64,000 bases of DNA from Paraprevotella clara YIT 11840. GTDB lineage: Bacteria; Bacteroidota; Bacteroidia; Bacteroidales; Bacteroidaceae. Below, in pieces: positions 42,256 through 48,697 of this stretch. Each line of letters opens with the position of its first letter. The stretch's first letter is position 1. The stretch covers positions 62,001 to 126,000 of the forward strand of contig NZ_JH376642.1 in the NCBI RefSeq assembly GCF_000233955.1, read 5' to 3'. Under the pieces are notes generated by a model. That model saw only the letters and a program-made list of their open reading frames with translations. It ran no database searches and was not told the origin of the DNA. A program made the translations under genes and the position numbers.

Positions 42256-43133
42256 GCCTGTATCCTCCTCAGTTTCTCTATTTCCGTATATACCCTGCGG
42301 AGCCCTCCGCCGGTGGCGTTCACTATCCGGGCGATGTCCGAGCCTTCAGGCGCGTTCACCTTGGCCACGATGGCGGCCTGCGCCTTCAGGAACTTCTCGC
42401 GCTCCCTTGCGTCGTCGGGTGTCACCTTGCTGTACGTGTCGCCGTAGCGGCTCAACATTTCCGTGTAGCCTACCTTTTTGCCCTCGATGGCGCGGTTGAT
42501 TTTCTCCTTCAGGCCGTCCGCGCCCATCATGTACCAGGCGCAGCAGCGTTCCGTGGCGTTCCACAGGGCCTTCAGTTCGAGGAAGGCTTCATATTGCAGG
42601 TCGCCGGCCTCGTCCAGCACGACAAGCGGCGTGTCTATCGTGCGCAGGTAGGCAACAAGGTCTTCGTACACGTCGGAGTAGCGTCCGTAACTGCCTACGC
42701 CGAACTCCTTGGCGATGTACCGTATCAGCTTCAGCTTGGTCTTCACCTGCGAGCAGTCCACGTACACGGCGTTCTTGTGCTGTTTCACGTAAGCCTTTGC
42801 CGTGAAGGTCTTGCCGATATTCGGCATATCGCACAGGATGGCGCTCAGGCCGCTGTCCTGGCACGCTTCCAGCTGCTTGCTGATGAACACGTAGGTCGGG
42901 GTCTTGGCCGCCGTCCACGGCATTTCCGTGCGCAACTGCACACCCAGCCTCCGGGCAATGCCCACCCAGTTGGCGTCGCTCACCTGCCTTTCGTAGTTCC
43001 CTTTCTTGATGGCGTTGTACACGCTCGCCGCTATGCCCAATGCTGTTGCGTGGCGGTTGTCACTGGGATAATTCTCACGGTCGGCGGCTATCGCCCCCGC
43101 AATCCGTTGTTTCACTTCGCTCGTTATTTCCAT
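42252..43133 (-). CDS. MuB-like transposition ATPase (AAA+)
   Basis: A 293-residue AAA+ protein. An N-terminal helix-turn-helix region (about 20-65) is followed by Walker A CDMPNIGKT (101-109), Walker B VVLDEAG (171-177) and an ALWNATERCCAWYMMGADGL sensor region. It would bind target DNA, stimulate the transposase and give target immunity, as MuB does. It is 33 bp after the transposase gene and coupled to the next ATPase. Confidence 0.92.
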   Translation of the reverse strand: MEITSEVKQRIAGAIAADRENYPSDNRHATALGIAASVYNAIKKGNYERQVSDANWVGIARRLGVQLRTEMPWTAAKTPTYVFISKQLEACQDSGLSAILCDMPNIGKTFTAKAYVKQHKNAVYVDCSQVKTKLKLIRYIAKEFGVGSYGRYSDVYEDLVAYLRTIDTPLVVLDEAGDLQYEAFLELKALWNATERCCAWYMMGADGLKEKINRAIEGKKVGYTEMLSRYGDTYSKVTPDDAREREKFLKAQAAIVAKVNAPEGSDIARIVNATGGGLRRVYTEIEKLRRIQA

Positions 43134-43166
43134 TTTGAATGCTGTTTTAATGTCTTTCCAATGTCG

Positions 43167-45182
43167 TTAAAGTTTAGCTACCGCGTCGGTTTCGTAATGT
43201 GTCACGTCCAGGTATGCGGAGTAGTCGTCCTCCCCGGTGTGTGGCTTCACCTCCACCGCCTCGGCCTTTATGTCCGTTATCTCTTTCGTTTCTTCCTTGT
43301 TGAGGATGCCGACCTTCTTTATCTTGCCGTCCTTCATCATCTTGTCGAACTTGGCCACGTATTTTGCTTGTTCGGTGTAGGCGGCCTTGTCGGCTTCGGT
43401 TTGTTCGGCCGTGGCCTCGTTGTAGCGCGTCACGGGCTTGCAGGTGGCGATATAACGTCCGTGCTGGTAGATGTACACCTTGTCGATGTTGCCGTCCTTG
43501 TCGGGCAGGTAATAGGCTTCCACCTTGTAGTTCCTCGGCTCCAGCTTTGCGATGATTTCAGGGTCGGGCAGGATGAAGTTCTTGTACTGCACCGAGAAGT
43601 AGCTGTTGTTGCGGATGGTGGTGTCGGTACGGAAGCCGATGTAGCGGTAAAGCACGGCTTTGTCCCAGGGTGCGAGGTTCGGGTTCTGACGGGCGCAGAG
43701 CACGTCCCAGCGTGTCATGCCGGGGTACTTCTTCTGGTTCGGGTGCAGCTGGCTGTTGTACTCGCCGATGGCGCGTATGTCGTCGGCCACAAGCTCGTCG
43801 TAGGTGTAACTCTTTACCTTGTAGGTGTTGTTCTTCTCGTCGTACACCTTCTCCTCTTTCGGGCGGTTGGCCTCCAGTTTGGCGTACCATCGCCCGATGC
43901 CCACCTGGGTGCGCTTTTCCACGCCGTACTTTTTCGCCCGGTTGAAGTGCTCGGCGCGTTTCTCGCGTGAGTTGCCGGGGTTGCACCAGCGTATCAGGGG
44001 AAACACCGTGCCGGCCTGCATCAGACCGTCGGCGAAGTCGCTGACCAGGTGGTGCTCCACCTCCAGCTCGGCAGGGATGTACATGCCGTTCCGGTCAAGG
44101 GTCTGGAACATGTTCCTCATGCAGTCAAGGAACAGCTCGGCGGTCTTCAGCCGGTTGTAGGCGTAGCCCACCACGGCACCGCTCACCACGTCGTAGGCAT
44201 AGTAGGCTTTCACCCTATTGCCGTCCTTCATCGGTCGCGGCAGGTCGCGGTCGTCGAGTGAAATCTTGCTGAGCGACCATTCTCCCACGTGGCGCAGGTG
44301 GTACGGACGGTAGGCGTTGTTGAAGTCCCACTGGCTCATGTGCAGCTTGGCGCGCAGGGCCTTGTTTTTCGGGTTGTTCAGGTAAGCCGCCACCGTGGCA
44401 GGGCTCAGCACTATCGGGTTGCCGTCCTTATCCGTGAAGTCTGCCGGGTTAAGCAGTTCACCTGTTTCCGGGTCAAATAGTTCTTTGTCGCCCTCCACAA
44501 ACATGTTGTATTGCTCCCATACCGTAGTGTTGAACGGCTGCTCCGGCTGCGCGTCTATGGCGAGCAGCAACCGCTCGATGCCGTAGGTCACCTTCCGGCG
44601 GTTCTGGTTCATGAACTTTCCGCTGATCAGGCTTTCGTAACCTTTCGTCCTGAAGTCGCTTACCTTGCGCTTGAAGCGGTTGGCACTCACCGGAAGCGTG
44701 TGCCCGAACTCTGCCTGGTAGTAACTGATGGCACCGGCCATTTCGCCCCAGTTCACCGGGCCGCCCTTCATCGCCTTTCGCATCAGGACGGTGTCCTCCA
44801 TCACGGCCAGCACGGCTTCTATCACCGATGCGTTCACCGTGTACTCCTGTATGTGCTCCGGTGGCAGCGCGTCGCCATTCTCGAAACGGAAGGCGGTGTA
44901 GAACTCCCGTGCCTTCGCGTCGATGCGGAAGTGGCTGCCGAACCAGTTCTTAAGAATGTCCTCTTTCATATCTCCGTATTTTTCCTTGATTTTTTCCTGA
45001 AAGCGTAAGGGCAACGTGGCTATTTCCACCAATGCGTAACCTCCCAAACCTCTTCCTGAGCGTACCACGTTGATTTTGCCATTTGCCGACAGCTTCTTGT
45101 AGTTGGAATCCGACATGACGGGATTCGGCTCACAAGTCAGGTCATGGTGCGATATGCACAATATCTTTCCGTAGTACTCCAT
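43167..45182 (-). CDS. MuA-like DDE transposase
   Basis: A 671-residue transposase starting MEYYGKILCISHHDLT. An N-terminal DNA-binding part (to ~250) precedes an RNase-H-like core: SLDDRDLPRPMKDGNRVKAYYAYDVVSG with the first Asp (~310), EVEHHLVSDFADGLM near the second acid, and PGNSREKRAEHFNRAKKYGVEKR near the Glu (~407-411). A basic C-terminal region (VARYNEATAEQTEADKAAYTEQAKY-like) would contact MuB. The frame is open from 45329, but the ATG at 45182 is the family-like start, 13 bp after the previous gene. It joins phage ends to target DNA for integration and replication. Confidence 0.93.
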   Translation of the reverse strand: MEYYGKILCISHHDLTCEPNPVMSDSNYKKLSANGKINVVRSGRGLGGYALVEIATLPLRFQEKIKEKYGDMKEDILKNWFGSHFRIDAKAREFYTAFRFENGDALPPEHIQEYTVNASVIEAVLAVMEDTVLMRKAMKGGPVNWGEMAGAISYYQAEFGHTLPVSANRFKRKVSDFRTKGYESLISGKFMNQNRRKVTYGIERLLLAIDAQPEQPFNTTVWEQYNMFVEGDKELFDPETGELLNPADFTDKDGNPIVLSPATVAAYLNNPKNKALRAKLHMSQWDFNNAYRPYHLRHVGEWSLSKISLDDRDLPRPMKDGNRVKAYYAYDVVSGAVVGYAYNRLKTAELFLDCMRNMFQTLDRNGMYIPAELEVEHHLVSDFADGLMQAGTVFPLIRWCNPGNSREKRAEHFNRAKKYGVEKRTQVGIGRWYAKLEANRPKEEKVYDEKNNTYKVKSYTYDELVADDIRAIGEYNSQLHPNQKKYPGMTRWDVLCARQNPNLAPWDKAVLYRYIGFRTDTTIRNNSYFSVQYKNFILPDPEIIAKLEPRNYKVEAYYLPDKDGNIDKVYIYQHGRYIATCKPVTRYNEATAEQTEADKAAYTEQAKYVAKFDKMMKDGKIKKVGILNKEETKEITDIKAEAVEVKPHTGEDDYSAYLDVTHYETDAVAKL

Positions 45183-45195
45183 CGTGTTCTCGTCT

Positions 45196-45573
45196 TTACA
45201 AGGCTGCTGCCATCTGCTCAACTTCGTACTGCAGCTGCATGAGGTCGGGTACGGTGATGCTCTTGTAGCTGTCCTTAAGTTGTCCGTCCACGTACACCGA
45301 AACATCTCCGGTTTCTTTATCCACCACAAGTTTCACTCTTGGCCCGAAAGTCTGGGTCATGGTCTTCTCGACTTCTTCATGCGTAGTTTCGCATTTCGGC
45401 ATATAACCGTCAGTCAGCTTGCCGCCGCGTTTCAGGGCAAGCTGGCGAATCCGGCGTGCCTGGTCGCTGTCACGCTTGAAGTTCAAAGCCTGCCATACGG
45501 CCTGGCGCGAACACTTGAAAGCCTTCATCAGGAAGGTCTTTGTTTCGTTGTCTGTCAAAATCTGCTTTCTCAT
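45196..45573 (-). CDS. Early HTH-like DNA-binding protein
   Basis: A 125-residue protein with FLMKAFKCSRQAVWQALNFKRDSDQARRIRQLALKRGG, a helix-turn-helix-like segment, then a beta-rich end (VKLVVDKETGDVSVYVDGQL). Start overlaps the previous stop by 4 bp. Immediately upstream of transposase it takes the position of Mu ner, so a role in early repression is possible. No family confirmed. Confidence 0.55.
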   Translation of the reverse strand: MRKQILTDNETKTFLMKAFKCSRQAVWQALNFKRDSDQARRIRQLALKRGGKLTDGYMPKCETTHEEVEKTMTQTFGPRVKLVVDKETGDVSVYVDGQLKDSYKSITVPDLMQLQYEVEQMAAAL

Positions 45574-45821
45574 TTCTTCTCCTTTTTAAGTTCTCCGTAT
45601 ATTACTTCCAACAGTTCCTCACACACGCACGACAAGTTCTCTATCACCCGTAAGGCATCCGAGTCGTCTTGTTCCGCTACTGTCATGAGGCTTCTGCCCA
45701 GCGTCATTGCCTGGTCAGCGATGTTCTGCGTGTGGGTCACGCAGCCAATCAGGGTGCGCAGTTTCTGCTTGAACTGCTCCTCTTGCCTTGTTTTGTCAAA
45801 TGTCTTTGCCATAATTCTCAT
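45570..45821 (-). CDS. Small helical early protein, unknown
   Basis: An 83-residue protein (KTFDKTRQEEQFKQKLRTLIGCVTHTQNIADQAMTLGRSLM), all-helical by pattern, start at 45821 or 45812. It is coupled to the next gene by a 4-bp overlap. The tRNA-like sequence lies 16 bp upstream. No recognised function. Confidence 0.5.
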   Translation of the reverse strand: MRIMAKTFDKTRQEEQFKQKLRTLIGCVTHTQNIADQAMTLGRSLMTVAEQDDSDALRVIENLSCVCEELLEVIYGELKKEKK

Positions 45822-45837
45822 TTTTGATTGTCACACA

Positions 45838-45935
45838 TGGTGGAGCGCGGGGAGTCGAACCCCGGCGGCTTTCGACGCGTTCATGCTTTCGCTTTCGATT
45901 TACCAACTTTCCGGCCGCGCTGTCCGAGCCGCTCC
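45838..45935 (-). other. tRNA-like element (T-arm, acceptor and CCA)
   Basis: On the minus strand the 3' part has a perfect T-arm (CGGGG TTCGACT CCCCG), a 6-bp acceptor half CGCTCC, A, then CCA. The matching GGAGCG lies 98 nt upstream. The D- and anticodon arms do not fold clearly, so a working tRNA is doubtful. It may be a relic of tRNA-derived sequence, a class-II-like odd tRNA or a processing element in the early transcript. Confidence 0.45.
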
Positions 45936-45959
45936 TTGCCCGTCTTTCCGGGCTGCCAG

Positions 45960-46226
45960 TTATCCGGCAATCTTCTTACCGCATCTGTCTTTTGTTTGCC
46001 TTACGCAGGCATGTCCATAATCATCCTGCCTTGACATTCCACGTATGACCATTCCACCTCCCCTGATTGTCCAGTCGCAATCGTATGGACAGCTTTCCAC
46101 ATAGCCCCTCACAATGTCCTTCACGTGTGTCAGCGTACATTTCTTGAACTCCCAGCGGCACACCCTGCCGTCCGTGGCCGTCAGCATAACCGCCCAGACA
46201 TCGTCCCTGCACATCATCGTTTTCAT
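45960..46226 (-). CDS. Small Cys-containing early protein, unknown
   Basis: An 88-residue protein (MKTMMCRDDVWAVMLTATDGRVCRWEFKKCTLTHVKDIVRGYVESCPYDCDWTIRGGG) with six cysteines but no standard zinc pattern. Start overlaps the preceding early gene by 4 bp. Beta-rich first half, basic end. Function unknown. Confidence 0.5.
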   Translation of the reverse strand: MKTMMCRDDVWAVMLTATDGRVCRWEFKKCTLTHVKDIVRGYVESCPYDCDWTIRGGGMVIRGMSRQDDYGHACVRQTKDRCGKKIAG

Positions 46227-46642
46227 TTTTCAGTACCTCCATTGTTTATACGTGCAAGCATCATCTTGAACTCTCGCACCACCTGCTGCTTTACCTCCCT
46301 GTCCAACAGGTGGGCCGTATTGAAGGAGGCGTTCGTGCTGTGGTTCTGCACCGACCCGCACAGCAAGTCGTCAGTAAATCCTTCCACCATGTGGTTCATC
46401 CAGCCGAGCGTTTCGCACAGACTATCATCATTCACCACCTTTTGAAGCTCACGGTATATCTTCAGCCGGAGCTGCACTTTGTACATATCCTCCGAATACC
46501 AGCAGAAGAAGTGTTCATAGTCCTCGTTCATGTCCTTGGTGTACTTGTCGGCTTCTTCCACGCAACGGTTTATCCGTGCCTTGACCTGGCTGGCAATCAT
46601 GTCCAAGCATTCCTTTGCCTCGTTTTTCATTACTTCGTTCAT
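46223..46642 (-). CDS. First early-operon protein, unknown
   Basis: A 139-residue helical acidic protein (MNEVMKNEAKECLDMIASQVKARINRCVEEADKYTKDMNEDYEHFFCWYSEDM), first gene transcribed from the repressor-controlled early promoter. Position suggests an early takeover or regulatory role. No domain recognised. Coupled to the next gene by a 4-bp overlap. Confidence 0.55.
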   Translation of the reverse strand: MNEVMKNEAKECLDMIASQVKARINRCVEEADKYTKDMNEDYEHFFCWYSEDMYKVQLRLKIYRELQKVVNDDSLCETLGWMNHMVEGFTDDLLCGSVQNHSTNASFNTAHLLDREVKQQVVREFKMMLARINNGGTEK

Positions 46643-46684
46643 ATTCTTTAATTTCTAAAATTCGTTAATCTCGCGGCAATTTTG

Positions 46685-46692
46685 TATCTTTG
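46685..46692 (+). promoter_or_regulatory. -7 box of the repressor promoter
   Basis: TATCTTTG matches TAnnTTTG on the plus strand, about 95 bp before the repressor ATG and upstream of both operators. The -33 region is weak (TCGT at the expected distance). Confidence 0.5.
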
Positions 46693-46719
46693 ACCGCTGT
46701 TTACTTCTTAAACACGCTG

Positions 46720-46773
46720 CAAATATACAGATTTTCTGAATTGCAACAAAGAAATATACAGATTTTCTGAATT
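46720..46773 (-). promoter_or_regulatory. Early promoter with two identical repressor operators
   Basis: A perfect 22-bp repeat occurs at 46721-46742 and 46752-46773 (each begins AAATATACAG and ends TTCTGAATT), 31 bp centre to centre or three helical turns. On the minus strand TTTG (46750-46747), a 19-bp spacer and TATATTTG (46727-46720) form a consensus Bacteroides promoter for the early genes. The first operator covers the spacer and -7 box. Binding of the adjacent repressor would shut the early operon. Confidence 0.8.
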
Positions 46774-46786
46774 AAAAAATGCAATT

Positions 46787-47551
46787 ATGGACAAAAACGC
46801 AATTAATGAGCGCTTTATAAAAGCGGTTTCTACGTTATTCAAAGACAAAGGACTTACCAAAGCTGGCATAGCAGAAAGCTTGGGTCTAAAGCCTTCTACA
46901 TTTTCAGAAATTCTGAATAATAGAATGAAAGCCGGAACTGATACCATTGCTGCCTTATGCGATAAGTATAGTTTTTCGCCGTTTTGGATTTTAATGGGGC
47001 AAGGAACGATGCTTATTCCTGGTGAATTAAAGGGAAGGTCAAAGCCAAGCATGGCCTTAGCTTATTCCCCTGATAGAATTTCCGAATTATTAGAAAGTCA
47101 AAAAACTTCTCCATACCCGAAGCGAGAAAAAGCACATCGTGTTCCAGATAATAGCAATGAAGGCATTCCACTTATTCCTCTTAGCGCAATGGCAGGTGCA
47201 TTCACAGGCGACACGTCCGTGATGGAGTACGAGTGCGAGCGATATGTCATTCCTGCGTTCAAGGGAGCCGACTTTCTTATTCAGGTCAAAGGTGATTCCA
47301 TGCAGCCCACCTATTATTCAGGTGACCTTGTAGCTTGCCAGCGTGTTCCTCTTGATGATTTGTTCTTTCAGTGGAATAAGACATACGTACTCGACACCAA
47401 ACAAGGGCCGCTCATCAAACGTATCATGCCGGGGTCTGACAGCAGTCACGTGCTTATTGTATCAGATAACGACAGCTATCCTCCATTCGAGCTATCGAAA
47501 AGCCAGTTCCACGGTGTCGCTCTCGTGCGCGGTCTTGTCCGCCTCGAATAA
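46787..47551 (+). CDS. S24/LexA-type phage repressor
   Basis: A 254-residue protein with an N-terminal helix-turn-helix (KDKGLTKAGIAESLGLKPSTFSEILNNRMKAG) and a C-terminal S24 peptidase domain: the Ser in VKGDSMQPTYYSGDLVACQ and the Lys in QGPLIKRIMPGS. This is the lambda CI/LexA layout, so DNA damage should cause self-cleavage and induction. AT-rich and divergent from the early operon, with operators just upstream of its start. It is the lysogeny switch (c function). Confidence 0.93.
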   Translation: MDKNAINERFIKAVSTLFKDKGLTKAGIAESLGLKPSTFSEILNNRMKAGTDTIAALCDKYSFSPFWILMGQGTMLIPGELKGRSKPSMALAYSPDRISELLESQKTSPYPKREKAHRVPDNSNEGIPLIPLSAMAGAFTGDTSVMEYECERYVIPAFKGADFLIQVKGDSMQPTYYSGDLVACQRVPLDDLFFQWNKTYVLDTKQGPLIKRIMPGSDSSHVLIVSDNDSYPPFELSKSQFHGVALVRGLVRLE

Positions 47552-47676
47552 CCGCACACTCGGCACAATACAGGCGCACGCACACCCTTTTTAAGGTCAT
47601 CGGGGCATGAAAACTGACGGAAATCACTATTTATCAGGCATATCCAGCCATATATAATAAGGAGTGAGCGTAAAAT

Positions 47677-47719
47677 AAGTGTCGTTTTTCCTCTCTGAAA
47701 ACGTGGAAAAACGGCACTT
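47677..47719. terminator. Hairpin downstream of the repressor gene
   Basis: AAGTGTCGTTTTTCC (47677-47691) pairs with GGAAAAACGGCACTT (47705-47719), one G-T pair, 13-base loop. There is no long T-run after it. It may end the repressor transcript or be another protein-binding site, since GAAAAACGG resembles the phage-end repeats GAAAAACCGCTTCG. Confidence 0.45.
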
Positions 47720-47775
47720 GTTTGCATTTCGGTCTAAGTTTCCTACTTCGGGCGCACACTCAAAAAAGCGGAAAA

Positions 47776-47846
47776 GTAACCCCTAAGGTAACCCCTAACT
47801 TCACAAAAGGGTAACCCCTAACAGTAACCCCAAAGGTAACCCCTAA
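47776..47846. repeat. Five direct repeats of GTAACCCCTAA
   Basis: The 11-bp unit GTAACCCCTAA occurs at 47776, 47788, 47811, 47824 (GTAACCCCAAA variant) and 47836, spaced 10-23 bp apart. The gap 47552-47943 contains no supported gene, only these repeats, the hairpin at 47677 and a terminator. Iteron-like clusters bind a dedicated protein; by position this may be an enhancer-like or regulatory site of the transposable phage. Confidence 0.7.
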
Positions 47847-47858
47847 TCGAAACGGACA

Positions 47859-47884
47859 CAAAAAAAGGGGGCATTGCGCCCCCT
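47859..47884 (-). terminator. Intrinsic terminator of the 77-residue gene
   Basis: On the minus strand AGGGGGC / GCCCCCT with a 5-base loop is followed by TTTTTTT, 60 bp after the stop at 47944. A standard rho-independent terminator. Confidence 0.88.
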
Positions 47885-47943
47885 CATTCAGCATTCAAGG
47901 AAATAACGTCCGAAAGCCTATCTAACGGCGTTATTTTTTCGTT

Positions 47944-48177
47944 CTAATCACCAGCCTTTCTACCGCCCGAAATAAGCGTAGACTGCTTTATAATAGCCTT
48001 TTTCGTGCATACCGTGCCATTCCCGGACAACCCGGCATGAAGCAAGTAATTCTTTGTTGCTCCCACCTGTTCGGCCGTCAGAACCGTATAAACGGCCGAA
48101 ATGGAGCTGAAATACCAGTCCTTTCGCCTCGATCCGTCTATGTTATGCAGTAAATGCACATGGATAACCTTTGCCAT
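47944..48177 (-). CDS. Small conserved phage protein near the phage end
   Basis: A 77-residue protein (MAKVIHVHLLHNIDGSRRKDWYFSSISAVYTVLTAEQVGATKNYLLHAGLSGNGTVCTKKAIIKQSTL) with its own promoter box, palindromic operator and terminator. The middle could be a small winged or ribbon DNA-binding fold. Standing alone between repressor and phage end, it is expressed separately from the early operon, perhaps in the lysogen. I do not recognise a family. Confidence 0.6.
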   Translation of the reverse strand: MAKVIHVHLLHNIDGSRRKDWYFSSISAVYTVLTAEQVGATKNYLLHAGLSGNGTVCTKKAIIKQSTLISGGRKAGD

Positions 48178-48196
48178 ATCGTATGATTTTCATGTG

Positions 48197-48223
48197 CAAA
48201 TATACCAAATAATTATTATTTGG
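48197..48223 (-). promoter_or_regulatory. Promoter box and palindromic operator of the 77-residue gene
   Basis: On the minus strand TATATTTG (48204-48197) matches TAnnTTTG. Next to it, at 48205-48223, is a perfect 19-base palindrome CCAAATAATTATTATTTGG lying in the -10/-30 spacer. A repressor bound there would block the promoter. Confidence 0.6.
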
Positions 48224-48382
48224 AAGAAAATCAATGATACAAAATGAAGAAAAGCCACAAAAAACGGCCTTAAAGCCGTCGAACCCTCCGTATCTGGTAT
48301 ATGTCCACTGCATCCCTAATGGAACGGACACAGGCCACGAAACCCGCCCCAGAAGCCCAATTTAAGCAGTATCGGCACCTCG

Positions 48383-48572
48383 ATGTAAAGTTATGGAGCC
48401 GGAATAGGCAATGATACCCATGAAATGTAAAGCCGATGTAAGCCAATGTAAAGCAGAAAAACCGCTTCGAATTACTTGCCCCTTTCAGACCTCCGTCCGT
48501 AACTGCCTATAAACAAACAACTTTCGTCGTTTTGCCCATCATCCTTGAAAAACCGCTTCGTTATACGCCCCA
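48383..48572. promoter_or_regulatory. Transposase-binding region at the 48.5-kb phage end
   Basis: GAAAAACCGCTTCG occurs at 48456-48469 and 48547-48560, the second only 12 bp from the phage end. The inverted core matches the repeats at the other end (6763-6813). Four ATGTAA(A)G units at 48383, 48425, 48436 and 48446 precede them. The rest of the gap 48178-48572 carries no supported gene. Confidence 0.6.
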
Positions 48573-48578
48573 TACGTG
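48573..48578. repeat. Right copy of the target-site duplication
   Basis: TACGTG, matching 6728-6733. It immediately follows the phage end ...GCCCCA. Confidence 0.75.
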
Positions 48579-48616
48579 CCGAAAAGATATTCTATATTGT
48601 TTTCGGAACAGTATAG
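48573..48616 (+). pseudogene. Detached 3' end of the VWA lipoprotein gene
   Basis: Begins with the right target-site copy TACGT. In frame with the VWA gene it reads R-AEKIFYIVFGTV and stops at TAG (48614-48616). It is separated from its gene by the prophage and has no start of its own. Confidence 0.8.
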
Positions 48617-48636
48617 GGGGCATTCTTCCTCATTAC

Positions 48637-48677
48637 AAAACGGGACTGTACCGCAATGGGCGGACAGTCCCGTTTTT
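48637..48677. terminator. Bidirectional host terminator between VWA gene and glyA
   Basis: CGGGACTGT (48641-48649) pairs with ACAGTCCCG (48664-48672), flanked by AAAA before and TTTTT after. It serves both the VWA operon and the convergent glyA operon. Confidence 0.9.
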
Positions 48678-48697
48678 ATGATGTTGTTGTATTTTGT

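Larger units (their letters stand above)
6733..48572. mobile_element. Mu-like transposable Bacteroides prophage with DGR (Hankyphage-like)
   Basis: About 41.8 kb bounded by a short target-site duplication, with MuA- and MuB-like genes, a DUF935 portal, Gp36- and gpF-like head genes, siphovirus tail genes, a DGR reverse transcriptase, an S24 repressor and a terminal DNA-modification module. The gene set is complete for a temperate transposable phage. The element is clearly GC-richer (roughly 55-60% in structural genes) than the flanking host. The right end reads ...GCCCCA, giving TG at its reverse complement; the left end begins (T)GTATAATCC. Resemblance to Hankyphage is from recall, not from a search. 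Confidence 0.92.

Noticed and set aside
45182-45329. N-terminal extension of the transposase (MWWIKKPEMF...)
   Set aside because: The 49 residues overlap the preceding gene in another frame and do not resemble MuA; the ATG at 45182 follows that gene by 13 bp.
45838-45935. Functional tRNA gene
   Set aside because: Only the T-arm and a 6-bp acceptor stem fold; no credible anticodon arm was found.
47776-47846. CRISPR array
   Set aside because: The repeat is only 11 bp with 1-12 bp between copies, and no cas genes are present.
48143-48331. 62-residue minus-strand frame upstream of the 77-residue gene
   Set aside because: It overlaps the promoter and palindromic operator and the start of the real gene.
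6733-48615. GTATA (6733-6737 and 48611-48615) as the target-site duplication
   Set aside because: It also gives a stop codon at the VWA junction, but it leaves 38 bp (48573-48610) inside the phage that read as good VWA protein, and it ends the phage with no relation to the transposase-like repeats. The TACGT(G) pair explains the restored frame and places a repeat 12 bp from the end.
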